Shown: positions 34,189 through 41,531 of the stretch, piece after piece
Layout of the letters: each line of letters opens with the position of its first letter
How positions within the stretch are numbered: the first letter of the stretch is position 1
Assembly (NCBI RefSeq): GCF_002160025.1
Contig: NZ_NFJU01000028.1
Location: 1-41,605, forward strand
DNA: 41,605 nucleotides
Source of the DNA: Anaeromassilibacillus sp. An200
GTDB taxonomy: Bacteria > Bacillota > Clostridia > Oscillospirales > Acutalibacteraceae
Reading direction: 5' to 3'
Notes under the pieces: model-generated
What the model saw: only the letters and a program-made list of their open reading frames with translations
Databases searched by the model: none
Told to the model about the DNA's origin: nothing
Translations under genes and position numbers: made by a program

Positions 34189-35721
34189 ATGAAAAATGAA
34201 GCGGTTCTGATTCTGGACTTCGGTGGACAGTACAGCCAGCTGATTGCCCGCCGCGTCCGTGACCTGAACGTGTACTGTGAAATTAAGCCGTATCGCATGA
34301 CGGCCGCCGAAATTCGGGCGGCTGGGTATCGCGGTGTCATTTTTTCCGGCGGACCGAATTCCGTCTATGGAGAAAATGCCCCTGTCTGTGATAAGGAGAT
34401 TTTTGATCTCGATATTCCTGTGCTGGGAATTTGCTACGGCGCTCAGCTGATGGCGTACAGCCTTGGCGGCAAAGTATCTCCCAGTGAGATTCGTGAATAT
34501 GGCAAGACGCCGGTTCGTTTTGAAAAAAGCATCCTGTTTGACGGACTGGAGGACAGCTCTGTTTGCTGGATGAGCCATACCGATTATATTGCAGAGGTTC
34601 CGGAAGGCTTCCGTGTGACAGCGGTCAGCGATGACTGTCCCACAGCGGCAATGGAGTGTGCTTCGCGTAAGCTGTATGCATTCCAGTTCCATCCCGAAGT
34701 GGAGCATACTGTCTTTGGCGGCGATATGCTGCGCCGTTTTCTGTATGATATCTGTGGCTGTACGGGTGATTGGCGTATGGATGCCTTTGCTGCCGAGAGC
34801 ATCCGTTCCATCCGGGAAAAAGTGGGAGACAAGAAAGTGCTCTGCGCGCTTTCCGGTGGAGTGGATTCCTCTGTGGCTGCTGTACTGATGCACAAGGCGA
34901 TTGGGAAAAATCTGGTGTGCATTTTCGTGGATCACGGTCTCCTGAGAAAGAACGAAGGGGACGAGGTCGAGCGTGTATTCCGCCGCCAGTTTGATATGAA
35001 CCTGATCCGTGTCAATGCAAAGGAGCGTTTCCTGCAGCGCTTGGCTGGTGTCAGTGATCCGGAGCGCAAGCGTAAAATTATTGGAGAAGAGTTCATCCGT
35101 GTGTTTGAGGAAGAGTCCTCCAAGCTTGGTAAGATTGAGTTTCTCTGCCAGGGAACCATTTATCCCGATGTGGTGGAGAGCGGTACAGGAGAAGCAGCCG
35201 TGATCAAGAGCCATCACAACGTGGGCGGCCTGCCGAAGGACATCGGCTTTGAGGGCATTTTGGAGCCGCTGCGCGATCTGTTCAAGGATGAAGTTCGCCG
35301 TGTGGGATTGGAGCTGGGAATTCCCAGTCCGATGGTATGGCGTCAGCCCTTCCCGGGACCAGGTCTTGCAATCCGTGTGCTTGGCGCTCTGGATGAGGAG
35401 AAGCTGGAAATTGTGCGCGAAGCAGACGCCATTTTCCGCGAGGAGGTTGCCGCTGCCGGTCTGGAACGCTCCATCAGCCAGTATTTCGCTGTTTTGACCG
35501 GCGTTCGTTCCGTCGGCGTGATGGGGGATGGGCGTACCTATGATTATACCGTTGCCCTGCGCGGTGTTACCACAGCGGATTTCATGACGGTTGACTGGGC
35601 ACGTATTCCGTATGACGTATTGGAGAAGGTGTCCAACCGCATTGTCAATGAAGTCCAGCATGTTAACCGTGTGGTCTACGATATCACAAGTAAACCCCCG
35701 GCCACCATAGAGTGGGAGTAA
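34189..35721 (+). CDS. guaA: GMP synthase (glutamine-hydrolysing)
   Basis: 510 residues. It amidates XMP to GMP. The class I glutaminase has GICYGAQ with C82 and [10 protein letters not shown]; the ATP pyrophosphatase loop is LSGGVDSS; the dimerisation domain ends [11 protein letters not shown], the invariant family end. TTGGAGGAAA precedes ATG 34189. The 3' end of guaA is a known integration site for genomic islands; here a tyrosine-integrase element begins right after the stop, and the gene end is intact. Confidence 0.96.
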   Translation: MKNEAVLILDFGGQYSQLIARRVRDLNVYCEIKPYRMTAAEIRAAGYRGVIFSGGPNSVYGENAPVCDKEIFDLDIPVLGICYGAQLMAYSLGGKVSPSEIREYGKTPVRFEKSILFDGLEDSSVCWMSHTDYIAEVPEGFRVTAVSDDCPTAAMECASRKLYAFQFHPEVEHTVFGGDMLRRFLYDICGCTGDWRMDAFAAESIRSIREKVGDKKVLCALSGGVDSSVAAVLMHKAIGKNLVCIFVDHGLLRKNEGDEVERVFRRQFDMNLIRVNAKERFLQRLAGVSDPERKRKIIGEEFIRVFEEESSKLGKIEFLCQGTIYPDVVESGTGEAAVIKSHHNVGGLPKDIGFEGILEPLRDLFKDEVRRVGLELGIPSPMVWRQPFPGPGLAIRVLGALDEEKLEIVREADAIFREEVAAAGLERSISQYFAVLTGVRSVGVMGDGRTYDYTVALRGVTTADFMTVDWARIPYDVLEKVSNRIVNEVQHVNRVVYDITSKPPATIEWE

Positions 35722-35800
35722 TTTCAGAAGTCCGGAAAAGCCTGATTTCACTGGGTTTTTGAGGGGTTAAGGCCCTTCGTGGCAACGATTTGGCAACACT
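35700..35800. other. Probable left attachment site of the guaA-integrated element
   Basis: The window changes from core genes to an element with integrase, excisionase and mobilisation genes directly after guaA. The last guaA codons (GAGTGGGAG and stop) are the expected core site. TGGCAAC occurs twice (35780-35786 and 35791-35797), 11 bases apart, about one helical turn, as expected for integrase arm sites. The matching right site would lie beyond the window. Confidence 0.5.
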
Positions 35801-35814
35801 TTTTCATTATTCAT

Positions 35815-35860
35815 AAAAAGAGAGCTAACTGATTTTGATTAGTCAGTTAGCTCTCTTTTT
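35815..35860. terminator. Bidirectional terminator between guaA and the HEPN gene
   Basis: AAAAAGAGAGCTAACTGA (35815-35832) pairs perfectly with TCAGTTAGCTCTCTTTTT (35843-35860). The stop codon of the minus-strand HEPN-like gene overlaps the right arm. It can end both convergent transcripts. Confidence 0.9.
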
Positions 35861-36821
35861 ATTTTACAATTTTCATTCCCTTGAGAAAGAGAAACACATC
35901 GTCTGTTTTATTTGAGTAAGGAGGACACATATTTACACTTATTATGTAGTTCCTAATAGATCGATTTCTCTTCTCGGAGTTTGCTGATAATTTGACGTTT
36001 GGAATTTGTGACCAACGTTTTAATAGTTCTTTTTCAACTGCTATATAATCAGCTGCAAACAAGTCAAAATGATTGATAATTCGTATTAAAATGTCATAAA
36101 ATCCAACAACACCCCGCAGATAGAGTTTGAAGGGATTTCCTTGAACAGTTGGCTCAATTTTTGGGAATTCTTTGAGCCCGCAGTCAGTTTTGGTGAGAGC
36201 TTTGATCGCATTATAGCTTTTCTCAGTAGCTGCGGTGAAGTTTACATCACCATGGGCGCAGCAATTTCGACAACTTTTGAAATATTTATAAGTTAATCGA
36301 AGATTTTCGATGTAATTATCTTGTCTCTCGGCAGTGAATTCAAAGCTTCCAGATAATGTTGACTTTTGCTCAGCCTTTAATTGTTTTACATAAGTGTCAA
36401 AGAAGCCAGCTTTGAAATCAGCTTTAATTTTATCGCCTAATGTATACGGCTTTTTGTGAGCTCTTTTGGGATAAATTATTTGCTGTAGTACATTCTTAGA
36501 AATTGTTGCCTCTACAAATGTATCAACCCATGTATCAAAGATAGCAGTTGCATTTATAAGCAATAATTTTGCAATATATTGTTCTTCATATTCCCAACTT
36601 AACTCTATCGCAATTTGTTTTGGGTTAAGGCCATGAATGGTTAGGCCTTGCACCAAATTGTCCTTGACTTCCTCCTCAGTAGCATCAGGATGTTCAGCAT
36701 AATATTTTTGTGCATCTCTCCGTAAGTTCCAAAGGCCTGCATCAAGAGCCCATACCATATCAAAAGTTTTAGTTATTTCTTGGCACGCTGCATAGGTCGA
36801 TTCAAACATTGAATTTGCCAT
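35859..36821 (-). CDS. HEPN-like protein with RNCCAH motif, element cargo
   Basis: 320 residues, AT-rich compared with the neighbouring genes. Mostly helical. The segment KSCRNCCAHGD has R185-N-C-C-A-H190, the R-x4-H motif of HEPN RNases, in a helix preceded by ENLRLTYKYF, as in Abi-type HEPN proteins. It starts 4 bases after the XRE gene stop, in the same minus-strand operon. HEPN proteins with a DNA-binding partner often work as toxins or abortive-infection effectors. No exact family was recognised; RNase function is inferred from the motif and context. Confidence 0.7.
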   Translation of the reverse strand: MANSMFESTYAACQEITKTFDMVWALDAGLWNLRRDAQKYYAEHPDATEEEVKDNLVQGLTIHGLNPKQIAIELSWEYEEQYIAKLLLINATAIFDTWVDTFVEATISKNVLQQIIYPKRAHKKPYTLGDKIKADFKAGFFDTYVKQLKAEQKSTLSGSFEFTAERQDNYIENLRLTYKYFKSCRNCCAHGDVNFTAATEKSYNAIKALTKTDCGLKEFPKIEPTVQGNPFKLYLRGVVGFYDILIRIINHFDLFAADYIAVEKELLKRWSQIPNVKLSANSEKRNRSIRNYIISVNMCPPYSNKTDDVFLFLKGMKIVK

Positions 36822-36825
36822 GATA

Positions 36826-37359
36826 TCACTCCTGGGAATTATTTGGAATTTTAATTGTCTCTGTCAGCATGTCGCTTAGTCTTTGTGACATAACCTTTAC
36901 TTGTTTTTGGGTCTGATCAAATTCCGGGTAGTGGTAGCGCCACTTGTCGTAATCCTCTTTGGAGATTTCTCCGGCCTCCAGCATGGCTGCGGCCTGTTGC
37001 CAGGAACAGAGCATCTCATGCAGCCGGGCGGCATCCTTATTCTTCCGCACATCCACCTTCAGGCAGACTTCTCCATCTGTTTCGCTGATTTTGAGCCCGT
37101 AGTTGTCCTCCAGGGTAAACAAGGTGTGCATCAGCCCCACATAGGAGTCTATATCCGGGACAGAGAGGGCATGGGGCGAGACATCCAGTACCTGGGCTAG
37201 GGCAGCAGTAAGGTCTGCCTTAGGGGTTCTTGATCCTGTTTCATATTGAGCAAGGCGCACATCAGCGGACTTCTCCGGGAAGCCCAGCGCCATGCCGAGA
37301 TATTTCTGTGTCATCCCCCGCAGGAGACGGAAAAAGTGAATCCGTTCGCCAATCGCCAT
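36826..37359 (-). CDS. XRE-family regulator, first gene of the XRE-HEPN operon
   Basis: 177 residues. N-terminal helix-turn-helix (ERIHFFRLLRGMTQKYLGMAL, then VRLAQYETGSRTPKADL), about residues 3-65. The C-terminal ~110 residues are mixed helix and strand with a Trp-rich part (CSWQQAAAML, YDKWRYHYPEFD), possibly a sensor or partner-binding domain. ATG 37359 is chosen, with GGAG 8 bases upstream; GTG 37368 is possible. It is divergent from the excisionase-integrase genes. The three TAAGC/GCTTA-type operators in the shared control region are the likely binding sites. Confidence 0.85.
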   Translation of the reverse strand: MAIGERIHFFRLLRGMTQKYLGMALGFPEKSADVRLAQYETGSRTPKADLTAALAQVLDVSPHALSVPDIDSYVGLMHTLFTLEDNYGLKISETDGEVCLKVDVRKNKDAARLHEMLCSWQQAAAMLEAGEISKEDYDKWRYHYPEFDQTQKQVKVMSQRLSDMLTETIKIPNNSQE

Positions 37360-37394
37360 ATCATCCACTCCAATCGTTGATTGTCTTTAGGGAA

Positions 37395-37423
37395 AGCGTA
37401 GCAGAAATGCTTAGTAAAGTCAA
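37395..37423 (-). promoter_or_regulatory. Promoter of XRE-HEPN operon with operator
   Basis: On the minus strand, TTGACT (37418-37423), 17 bases, TACGCT (37395-37400). The spacer and -10 are covered by CGTAGC-N6-GCTTAG (37397-37414), a weaker copy of the operators on the other side of the control region. Confidence 0.65.
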
Positions 37424-37467
37424 GAGAATACTAAACAATTTTATTTAATTTATTTTGCGCGCCACAA

Positions 37468-37523
37468 TTGACATAAGCTAATATGCTTAGTATAATGACA
37501 ATAGACTAAGCATAATAGCTTAG
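37468..37523 (+). promoter_or_regulatory. Consensus promoter for excision/integration genes with two operators
   Basis: TTGACA (37468-37473), 17 bases, TATAAT (37491-37496) is fully consensus. TAAGC-TAATAT-GCTTA (37474-37489) fills the spacer, and CTAAGC-ATAATA-GCTTAG (37506-37523) lies just downstream of the -10. Their centres are 33 bases apart, three helical turns. A repressor bound there would silence the element; loss of repression would start it. Confidence 0.8.
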
Positions 37524-37606
37524 AATCAATAAATAAAAAAGAACTGCTACGATTCATCGGTTATACATCCGGGAAAAAAGTGGCGGACGAAAGTGAGGAG
37601 GCATTT

Positions 37607-37741
37607 ATGGAACACAACATCCAACCGCAGCAGCCATCAATGAAGAAAGGAAGGTATTTTCAATGCAGGCACAAAACTTTATGCGCGTGGAGGAAGTGGC
37701 CCAAGAGCTGGGCATCTCCAAGTCCCACGCCTACAAGGTAA
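37607..37741 (+). CDS. Possible leader ORF overlapping the excisionase start
   Basis: A 44-codon frame starting MEHNIQPQQPSMKKGRYFQ, with a strong GTGAGGAGG ribosome binding site 6 bases upstream. It overlaps the first 79 bases of the excisionase gene in another frame. The second half has the composition of an out-of-frame read, so only the first ~19 codons may matter. It could couple or regulate translation of the excisionase; no family was recognised. Confidence 0.3.
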   Translation: MEHNIQPQQPSMKKGRYFQCRHKTLCAWRKWPKSWASPSPTPTR

Positions 37742-37857
37742 TCCACAAGCTCAATGCCGAACTCCGGGACAAGGGCTATGTGACCATCTCCGGGCGGGTC
37801 AATCGGAACTTTTTCATGGAGAAGTTTTGCTACGGCAAGACGGGAAAGGAGGGCTAA
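37663..37857 (+). CDS. Excisionase-like small HTH protein
   Basis: 64 residues. A single helix-turn-helix (FMRVEEVAQELGISKSHAYKVIHKL) followed by a beta hairpin wing (KGYVTISGRVNRNFFMEKF), the layout of AlpA/MerR-type excisionases in Firmicutes elements. AAAGGAAGG lies upstream. It sits directly before the integrase (2 bases between stop and next start). Excisionases bend DNA and direct the integrase towards excision. Confidence 0.8.
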   Translation: MQAQNFMRVEEVAQELGISKSHAYKVIHKLNAELRDKGYVTISGRVNRNFFMEKFCYGKTGKEG

Positions 37858-37859
37858 TC

Positions 37860-38933
37860 ATGGCGGTCTACAAAGAAGAAAAGACGAATACTTGGCGGGC
37901 GGTCTACCGCTATACTGACTGGAATGGCGAGCGCAAGCAGACCCAGAAGCGGGGCTTCAAGACCAAACGGGAGGCACAGGCCTGGGAGCGCGAACAGCTC
38001 AACAAGGCCAGCGCTGATCTGGACATGACCTTCAAGAGTTTCGTGGATCTCTACACGGCGGATATGAAAACCCGGCTCAAGGAGAACACCTGGGCTACCA
38101 AGGACCATATCATCCGCACCAAGCTGCTGCCCTACTTCGGCAGACTGAAAATGTGCAACATTACCGCCCAGCAGATTATCACTTGGCAGAACGAGATGCT
38201 GAACCATAAGGACGAGAACGGCAAGCCCTACTCGCCGGTGTATCTGAAAACGGTCCACAATCAGCTCAGCGCCATCTTCAACCACGCGGTTCGGTATTAC
38301 AACCTCCGGGAAAATCCCTGCAAGAAGGCAGGCAGCATGGGCAAAAAGAAAAACCGGGAGATGATGTTCTGGACCAAGGAGCAGTACCTGAAATTTGCCG
38401 AGGTGATGATGGACAAGCCGCTATCCTTCTATGCCTTTGAGATGCTCTACTGGTGCGGTATCCGAGAGGGGGAACTGTTGGCGCTGACTCCGGCGGACTT
38501 TGACTTTGAGAAGCGCACTGTGTCTATCAACAAGTCTTATCAGCGGCTGAACGGCCAAGACCTGATTACTACCCCCAAGACGGAAAAGAGCAATCGGGTC
38601 ATCACCATGCCGCAGTTTCTGGCCGAGGAAATCCAAGATTACATCAAGATGCTCTACGGGATCGGGCCGGATGATCGAATGTTCACCGTCACCAAGAGCT
38701 ATCTCCACCGGGAAATGGACCGGGGAGCCAAAGAAGCGGGAGTGCCGCGCATCAGAATCCACGATATTCGTCACAGCGCGGTTTCACTTCTGATCGACAT
38801 GGGGTTCTCTGCCACGGCCATCGCGGACCGGGTGGGACATGAGAGCATCGACATCACTTACAACTATGCGCATCTGTTTCCGTCCAAGCAGGCGGAAATG
38901 GCGGATAAATTGAACATGGAAAGGAGCAATTAA
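37860..38933 (+). CDS. Tyrosine-type site-specific integrase
   Basis: 357 residues. An N-terminal arm-binding domain (WRAVYRYTDWNGERKQTQKRGFKT, about 10-35) is followed by a SAM-like core-binding domain (about 55-155) and the catalytic domain. Catalytic residues are R202 (GIREGELL), H301 and R304 (HDIRH), H327 (VGHES) and Y336 (NYAHL). AAAGGAGGG precedes ATG 37860. It is the phage/Tn916-type integrase expected to insert the element at the guaA 3' end. Confidence 0.94.
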   Translation: MAVYKEEKTNTWRAVYRYTDWNGERKQTQKRGFKTKREAQAWEREQLNKASADLDMTFKSFVDLYTADMKTRLKENTWATKDHIIRTKLLPYFGRLKMCNITAQQIITWQNEMLNHKDENGKPYSPVYLKTVHNQLSAIFNHAVRYYNLRENPCKKAGSMGKKKNREMMFWTKEQYLKFAEVMMDKPLSFYAFEMLYWCGIREGELLALTPADFDFEKRTVSINKSYQRLNGQDLITTPKTEKSNRVITMPQFLAEEIQDYIKMLYGIGPDDRMFTVTKSYLHREMDRGAKEAGVPRIRIHDIRHSAVSLLIDMGFSATAIADRVGHESIDITYNYAHLFPSKQAEMADKLNMERSN

Positions 38934-38935
38934 AA

Positions 38936-39271
38936 ATGTCAGCAAAGAATTTGGATAAGCACAACCGTTGGAGGAACAAGACCGTGGCTTTTCGGGTCTC
39001 CCCGGAGGAGGACGCCCAGATCGAGACGGCGGTGAAGCTCACCGGCCTGACCAAGCAGGACTATATCATCCGACGGCTGCTTTGCCGGGATGTGGTGGTC
39101 CAGGGCAACCCCAGGGTCTACAAGGCCCTGCGGGACCAGCTGGCCGCCGTGCTGGACGAGCTGCGCCGGATCGAAGCTGGGCAGGGCGTAAACGGCGAGC
39201 TGCTGGACACCATCCAGATGATCGCCACCATTATGAACGGGATGCAGGAGGATTTTGCCTATGACCGATGA
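38936..39271 (+). CDS. MobC-like relaxosome accessory protein
   Basis: 111 residues. The N-terminal RHH-type segment (NKTVAFRVSPEEDAQIETAVKLTGLTKQDYIIRRLL) matches MobC-like proteins that bind the transfer origin and help the relaxase. The C-terminal helix is charged. It starts 2 bases after the integrase stop and overlaps the next gene by 11 bases. No relaxase gene is in the window; it is expected further right or supplied by another element. Confidence 0.72.
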   Translation: MSAKNLDKHNRWRNKTVAFRVSPEEDAQIETAVKLTGLTKQDYIIRRLLCRDVVVQGNPRVYKALRDQLAAVLDELRRIEAGQGVNGELLDTIQMIATIMNGMQEDFAYDR

Positions 39272-40436
39272 TAAAAAGAAAATGACCGCCCAGGGCTCAT
39301 CTGTTGGCGCAGATGATGGGCAGTCAATCTCTCAAAATTCCAAGACCACTATACCAGACCCGGACGAAAAAAGCAATTCCCCCGAAAGAGATTTGGAGGA
39401 ACTTTACCGGAAGATGGGCCGCATGAGCGACCCGGCATACCTCTATACTGTGACCCTGGACGAGCTGATGGACAATGTGTTCGAGGGCAAGTCCGCGGTG
39501 ATTGAGAACCTGCTCTATACAGGAGCGTACATCCTTGCCGGAGCGCCGAAAATCGGCAAGTCCTTCCTGGTGGCGCAAATCGCCCGCCATGTCAGTACCG
39601 GGCAAGAACTGTGGGGCTACAAAGTCCACCAGGGAACCGTCCTTTATCTTGCCCTAGAAGATGATGAGAGCCGTTTGCAGCGCCGGATGTTCCGCATGTT
39701 TGGTGTAGAGGGAACAAGCTCCCTGCATTTTGCCACCAGCGCCAAGATGATCGGCGGTGGCCTGGATGAACAGTTGGAAAAGTTCGTCCGGGAACACAGT
39801 GATGCCAAGCTGATTATTGTGGATACCCTGCAAAAGGTTCGGGAAGCGGTGAGCGACAGCTACAGCTATTCCAGCGACTATGAGGTGATCGGCAAGCTGA
39901 AGCAATTTGCCGATCGGTATGGGGTCTGCGTCCTGATCGTCCACCACACCAGAAAGCAGCCTGCGGGAGACAGCTTTGAGATGATTTCCGGTACAACCGG
40001 CCTGCTGGGCTGTGCAGATGGTGCGCTCCTGATGCAGAAGGAGAAGCGAACAGATAGCAAGGCCACCTTGGAGGCGGTAGGCAGAGACCAGCCGGATCAG
40101 CGGCTGTATCTGAGCAAAGACCAAGAGAACCTGGTTTGGGGTCTCGACCATGCAGAGAATGAGCTTTGGAAGCAGCCTACGGACCCGGTACTGGAAGCTG
40201 TGGCGAAGATCGTATCTGTTGATAACCGAGAATGGGAAAGCAGTCCCACTGAGCTGGCCCAGGCGATTCAAACGGATATGGCAGTGAACCGGCTCACCAA
40301 ACATCTGAATGTGAATGCCAGCCGCCTGCTGGAAGAACATCAGGTGAAGTACGAGAATAAAACCAAACACGCTGGACGGCGTATCCGGCTGACCTACATT
40401 GTGGTGGAAGCACCTGCGTTTGAAGTAATCGAGTAA
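39261..40436 (+). CDS. RepA-like AAA/RecA-fold ATPase (replicative helicase type)
   Basis: 391 residues. A disordered N-terminus (about 1-45) is followed by a RecA-like ATPase core: Walker A GAPKIGKS (94-101), Walker B KLIIVDTL (183-190) and the LIVHHTRK segment. The family includes RSF1010 RepA-type hexameric helicases of plasmids, phages and mobilizable elements. The C-terminus has a winged-helix-like region (ELAQAIQTDMAVNRLTKHLN). ATG 39261 has GGAGG upstream and overlaps the MobC-like gene. An array of 9-base repeats begins just after its stop, a possible origin. Confidence 0.82.
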   Translation: MTDDKKKMTAQGSSVGADDGQSISQNSKTTIPDPDEKSNSPERDLEELYRKMGRMSDPAYLYTVTLDELMDNVFEGKSAVIENLLYTGAYILAGAPKIGKSFLVAQIARHVSTGQELWGYKVHQGTVLYLALEDDESRLQRRMFRMFGVEGTSSLHFATSAKMIGGGLDEQLEKFVREHSDAKLIIVDTLQKVREAVSDSYSYSSDYEVIGKLKQFADRYGVCVLIVHHTRKQPAGDSFEMISGTTGLLGCADGALLMQKEKRTDSKATLEAVGRDQPDQRLYLSKDQENLVWGLDHAENELWKQPTDPVLEAVAKIVSVDNREWESSPTELAQAIQTDMAVNRLTKHLNVNASRLLEEHQVKYENKTKHAGRRIRLTYIVVEAPAFEVIE

Positions 40437-40439
40437 AGC

Positions 40440-40512
40440 GCGACGCTCGCAACGGTCGCGACGATGTTTTGAGGGGTACTCCCAGCACCGTTGCGACCGT
40501 CGCCACCGTCGC
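40440..40512. repeat. Two opposed triplets of 9-base repeats (iteron-like hairpin)
   Basis: Three tandem units GCGACGCTC, GCAACGGTC, GCGACGATG (40440-40466) are followed after 19 bases by three units in the opposite orientation, CACCGTTGC, GACCGTCGC, CACCGTCGC (40486-40512). The two arms are complementary at 22 of 27 positions. Read as protein the units give Ala-Thr-Val repeats, so a decayed C-terminal extension of the ATPase gene is an alternative. Confidence 0.6.
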
Positions 40513-40580
40513 GGAAAGGAAAAACCGGGGCGATATTTTGCCACCCCATCTTTCCAGGGCTACGTTGTTTCACGGTAGCT

Positions 40581-40645
40581 CCCGAAACGATACGGGTGGG
40601 TGGAACAACTTGTTCCATAGGGTACGTCGCGTTTCATGACGTACC
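40581..40645. other. Palindrome cluster, candidate origin or oriT
   Basis: CCCG-AAACGATA-CGGG (40581-40596), TGGAACAA-C-TTGTTCCA (40601-40617, perfect) and GGTACGTC-N9-GACGTACC (40621-40645, perfect) follow each other within 65 bases. There is no convincing gene in 40437-40920. Adjacent inverted repeats next to mobilisation genes are typical of transfer origins and replication origins. Confidence 0.45.
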
Positions 40646-40777
40646 GGTTAGAGAAGGTTACAGCGTTTTGGCATATCCCTCAGAAGCGTTCGGAGAACGC
40701 GCAGCCACAGAATGAAATTCTGTGTTCAAAAGGGGGCTTGGGGGCATTGCCCTCAACAAGCAGACGGCAGGAAATGT

Positions 40778-40842
40778 GAGTGTGTATTAACACTCGCATT
40801 GCTTGCCGGATTTGTGTGTGGCTATCCACACGCATTGCTTGC
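40778..40842 (+). repeat. Two hairpins each followed by GCATTGCTTGC
   Basis: GAGTGT-GTATTA-ACACTC (40778-40795) is followed directly by GCATTGCTTGC (40796-40806). GTGTGG-CTAT-CCACAC (40816-40831) is followed directly by a second GCATTGCTTGC (40832-40842). The stems differ in sequence but keep position, so structure appears to be conserved, as in relaxase or replication-protein sites. Confidence 0.6.
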
Positions 40843-40920
40843 GAATATCCCAAATAACCGAAACGGTCCTTGTGCCGCTGCGGAGAATGAGCCGAAATTT
40901 AACATTGGGAGGTAACGAGC

Positions 40921-41166
40921 ATGAGAAAGATTGTATCCTGTGAGTTTAACATGGACACCGCCTGCGTGGAGCTGCGCCTGGAAAAAGGAGCGCTACTCTC
41001 CATCGACTGCACCACCGTGGAGAACGAGGTGGCAAACAGCATGTACCAGCGGTCGGAGCTGGACTGGCTAATCTACAACGATCCGCTGGCCTATGCCGAA
41101 CTGATTTTGAATGGTGAGCCAGAACTGTATCTAAAGGCTGTGACGGAGAAACACCTGTTAGGCTGA
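40921..41166 (+). CDS. DUF6061-like small protein of clostridial elements
   Basis: 81 residues starting MRKIVSCEFNMDTACVELRL, with a conserved SELDWLIYNDPLAYAELIL segment. Mixed beta/alpha, no signal peptide or catalytic motif. A GGGAGGTAACG ribosome binding site precedes it. Such proteins are frequent next to mobilisation and replication genes in clostridial elements and are usually annotated as DUF6061; the function is unknown. Confidence 0.7.
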   Translation: MRKIVSCEFNMDTACVELRLEKGALLSIDCTTVENEVANSMYQRSELDWLIYNDPLAYAELILNGEPELYLKAVTEKHLLG

Positions 41167-41170
41167 CACA

Positions 41171-41221
41171 AAAAATCCGCCAGAAGCAACATCTTCAAGA
41201 TGTGCCTCTGACGGATTTTTT
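41171..41221. terminator. Long bidirectional terminator
   Basis: AAAAATCCGCCAGAAGC (41171-41187) pairs with GCCTCTGACGGATTTTT (41204-41220) with two mismatches, continued inside by ACATCT-TCA-AGATGT. It lies between the convergent DUF6061-like and XRE genes; the XRE stop codon overlaps the right end. Confidence 0.88.
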
Positions 41222-41531
41222 ACATCTTATCAATCAAAGCAAATACAACGGCCTGCTGTTCTTCACTTAGTCTTGACCAGCGTTCCAGAAGTTTTTTCTG
41301 CGCCTCAGTCAAGGAAACAGGTGCATCTCCTTCTGCAAACAGCTGAGACAGCGTAATACCAAAAGCTGTGCAGATTTTCTCCAGAGATGGAATGGTCGGA
41401 ACCATGTTCTTACGATACCACGAGGAGATCGTGGATTGCGGTAAACCGGAGCGTTCTGCAAGCTGATACTCTGTCCAGCCCCGTTCCTCCCGATATGCGG
41501 TTATAACCGAGAGAATATCCTTCACCTGCAT
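41220..41531 (-). CDS. XRE-family regulator at the right edge
   Basis: 103 residues. A helix-turn-helix (ITAYREERGWTEYQLAERSGLPQSTISSWYRKNMVPTIPSLEKI split over residues ~8-52) of the type with SWYRK in the recognition helix, followed by a second helical part (SLTEAQKKLLERWSRLSEEQQAVVFALI). AAAGGAG lies only 2 bases before ATG 41531, so GTG 41525 (8-base spacing) may be the true start. A TATAAT box (41558-41563, minus strand) and a small palindrome TGATT-T-AATCA (41580-41590) lie upstream. Confidence 0.85.
   Translation of the reverse strand: MQVKDILSVITAYREERGWTEYQLAERSGLPQSTISSWYRKNMVPTIPSLEKICTAFGITLSQLFAEGDAPVSLTEAQKKLLERWSRLSEEQQAVVFALIDKM

Noticed and set aside
33667-35751. 694-codon open frame on the minus strand
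   Set aside because: Antisense to glmS and guaA, both full length with intact motifs; no ribosome binding site and shadow-like composition.
35722-35860. tRNA gene as integration target
   Set aside because: No cloverleaf or CCA-type end was found; the element borders guaA instead.
40440-40842. Possible CRISPR array
   Set aside because: Units are 9 or 11 bases, too short, without regular spacers and without cas genes.
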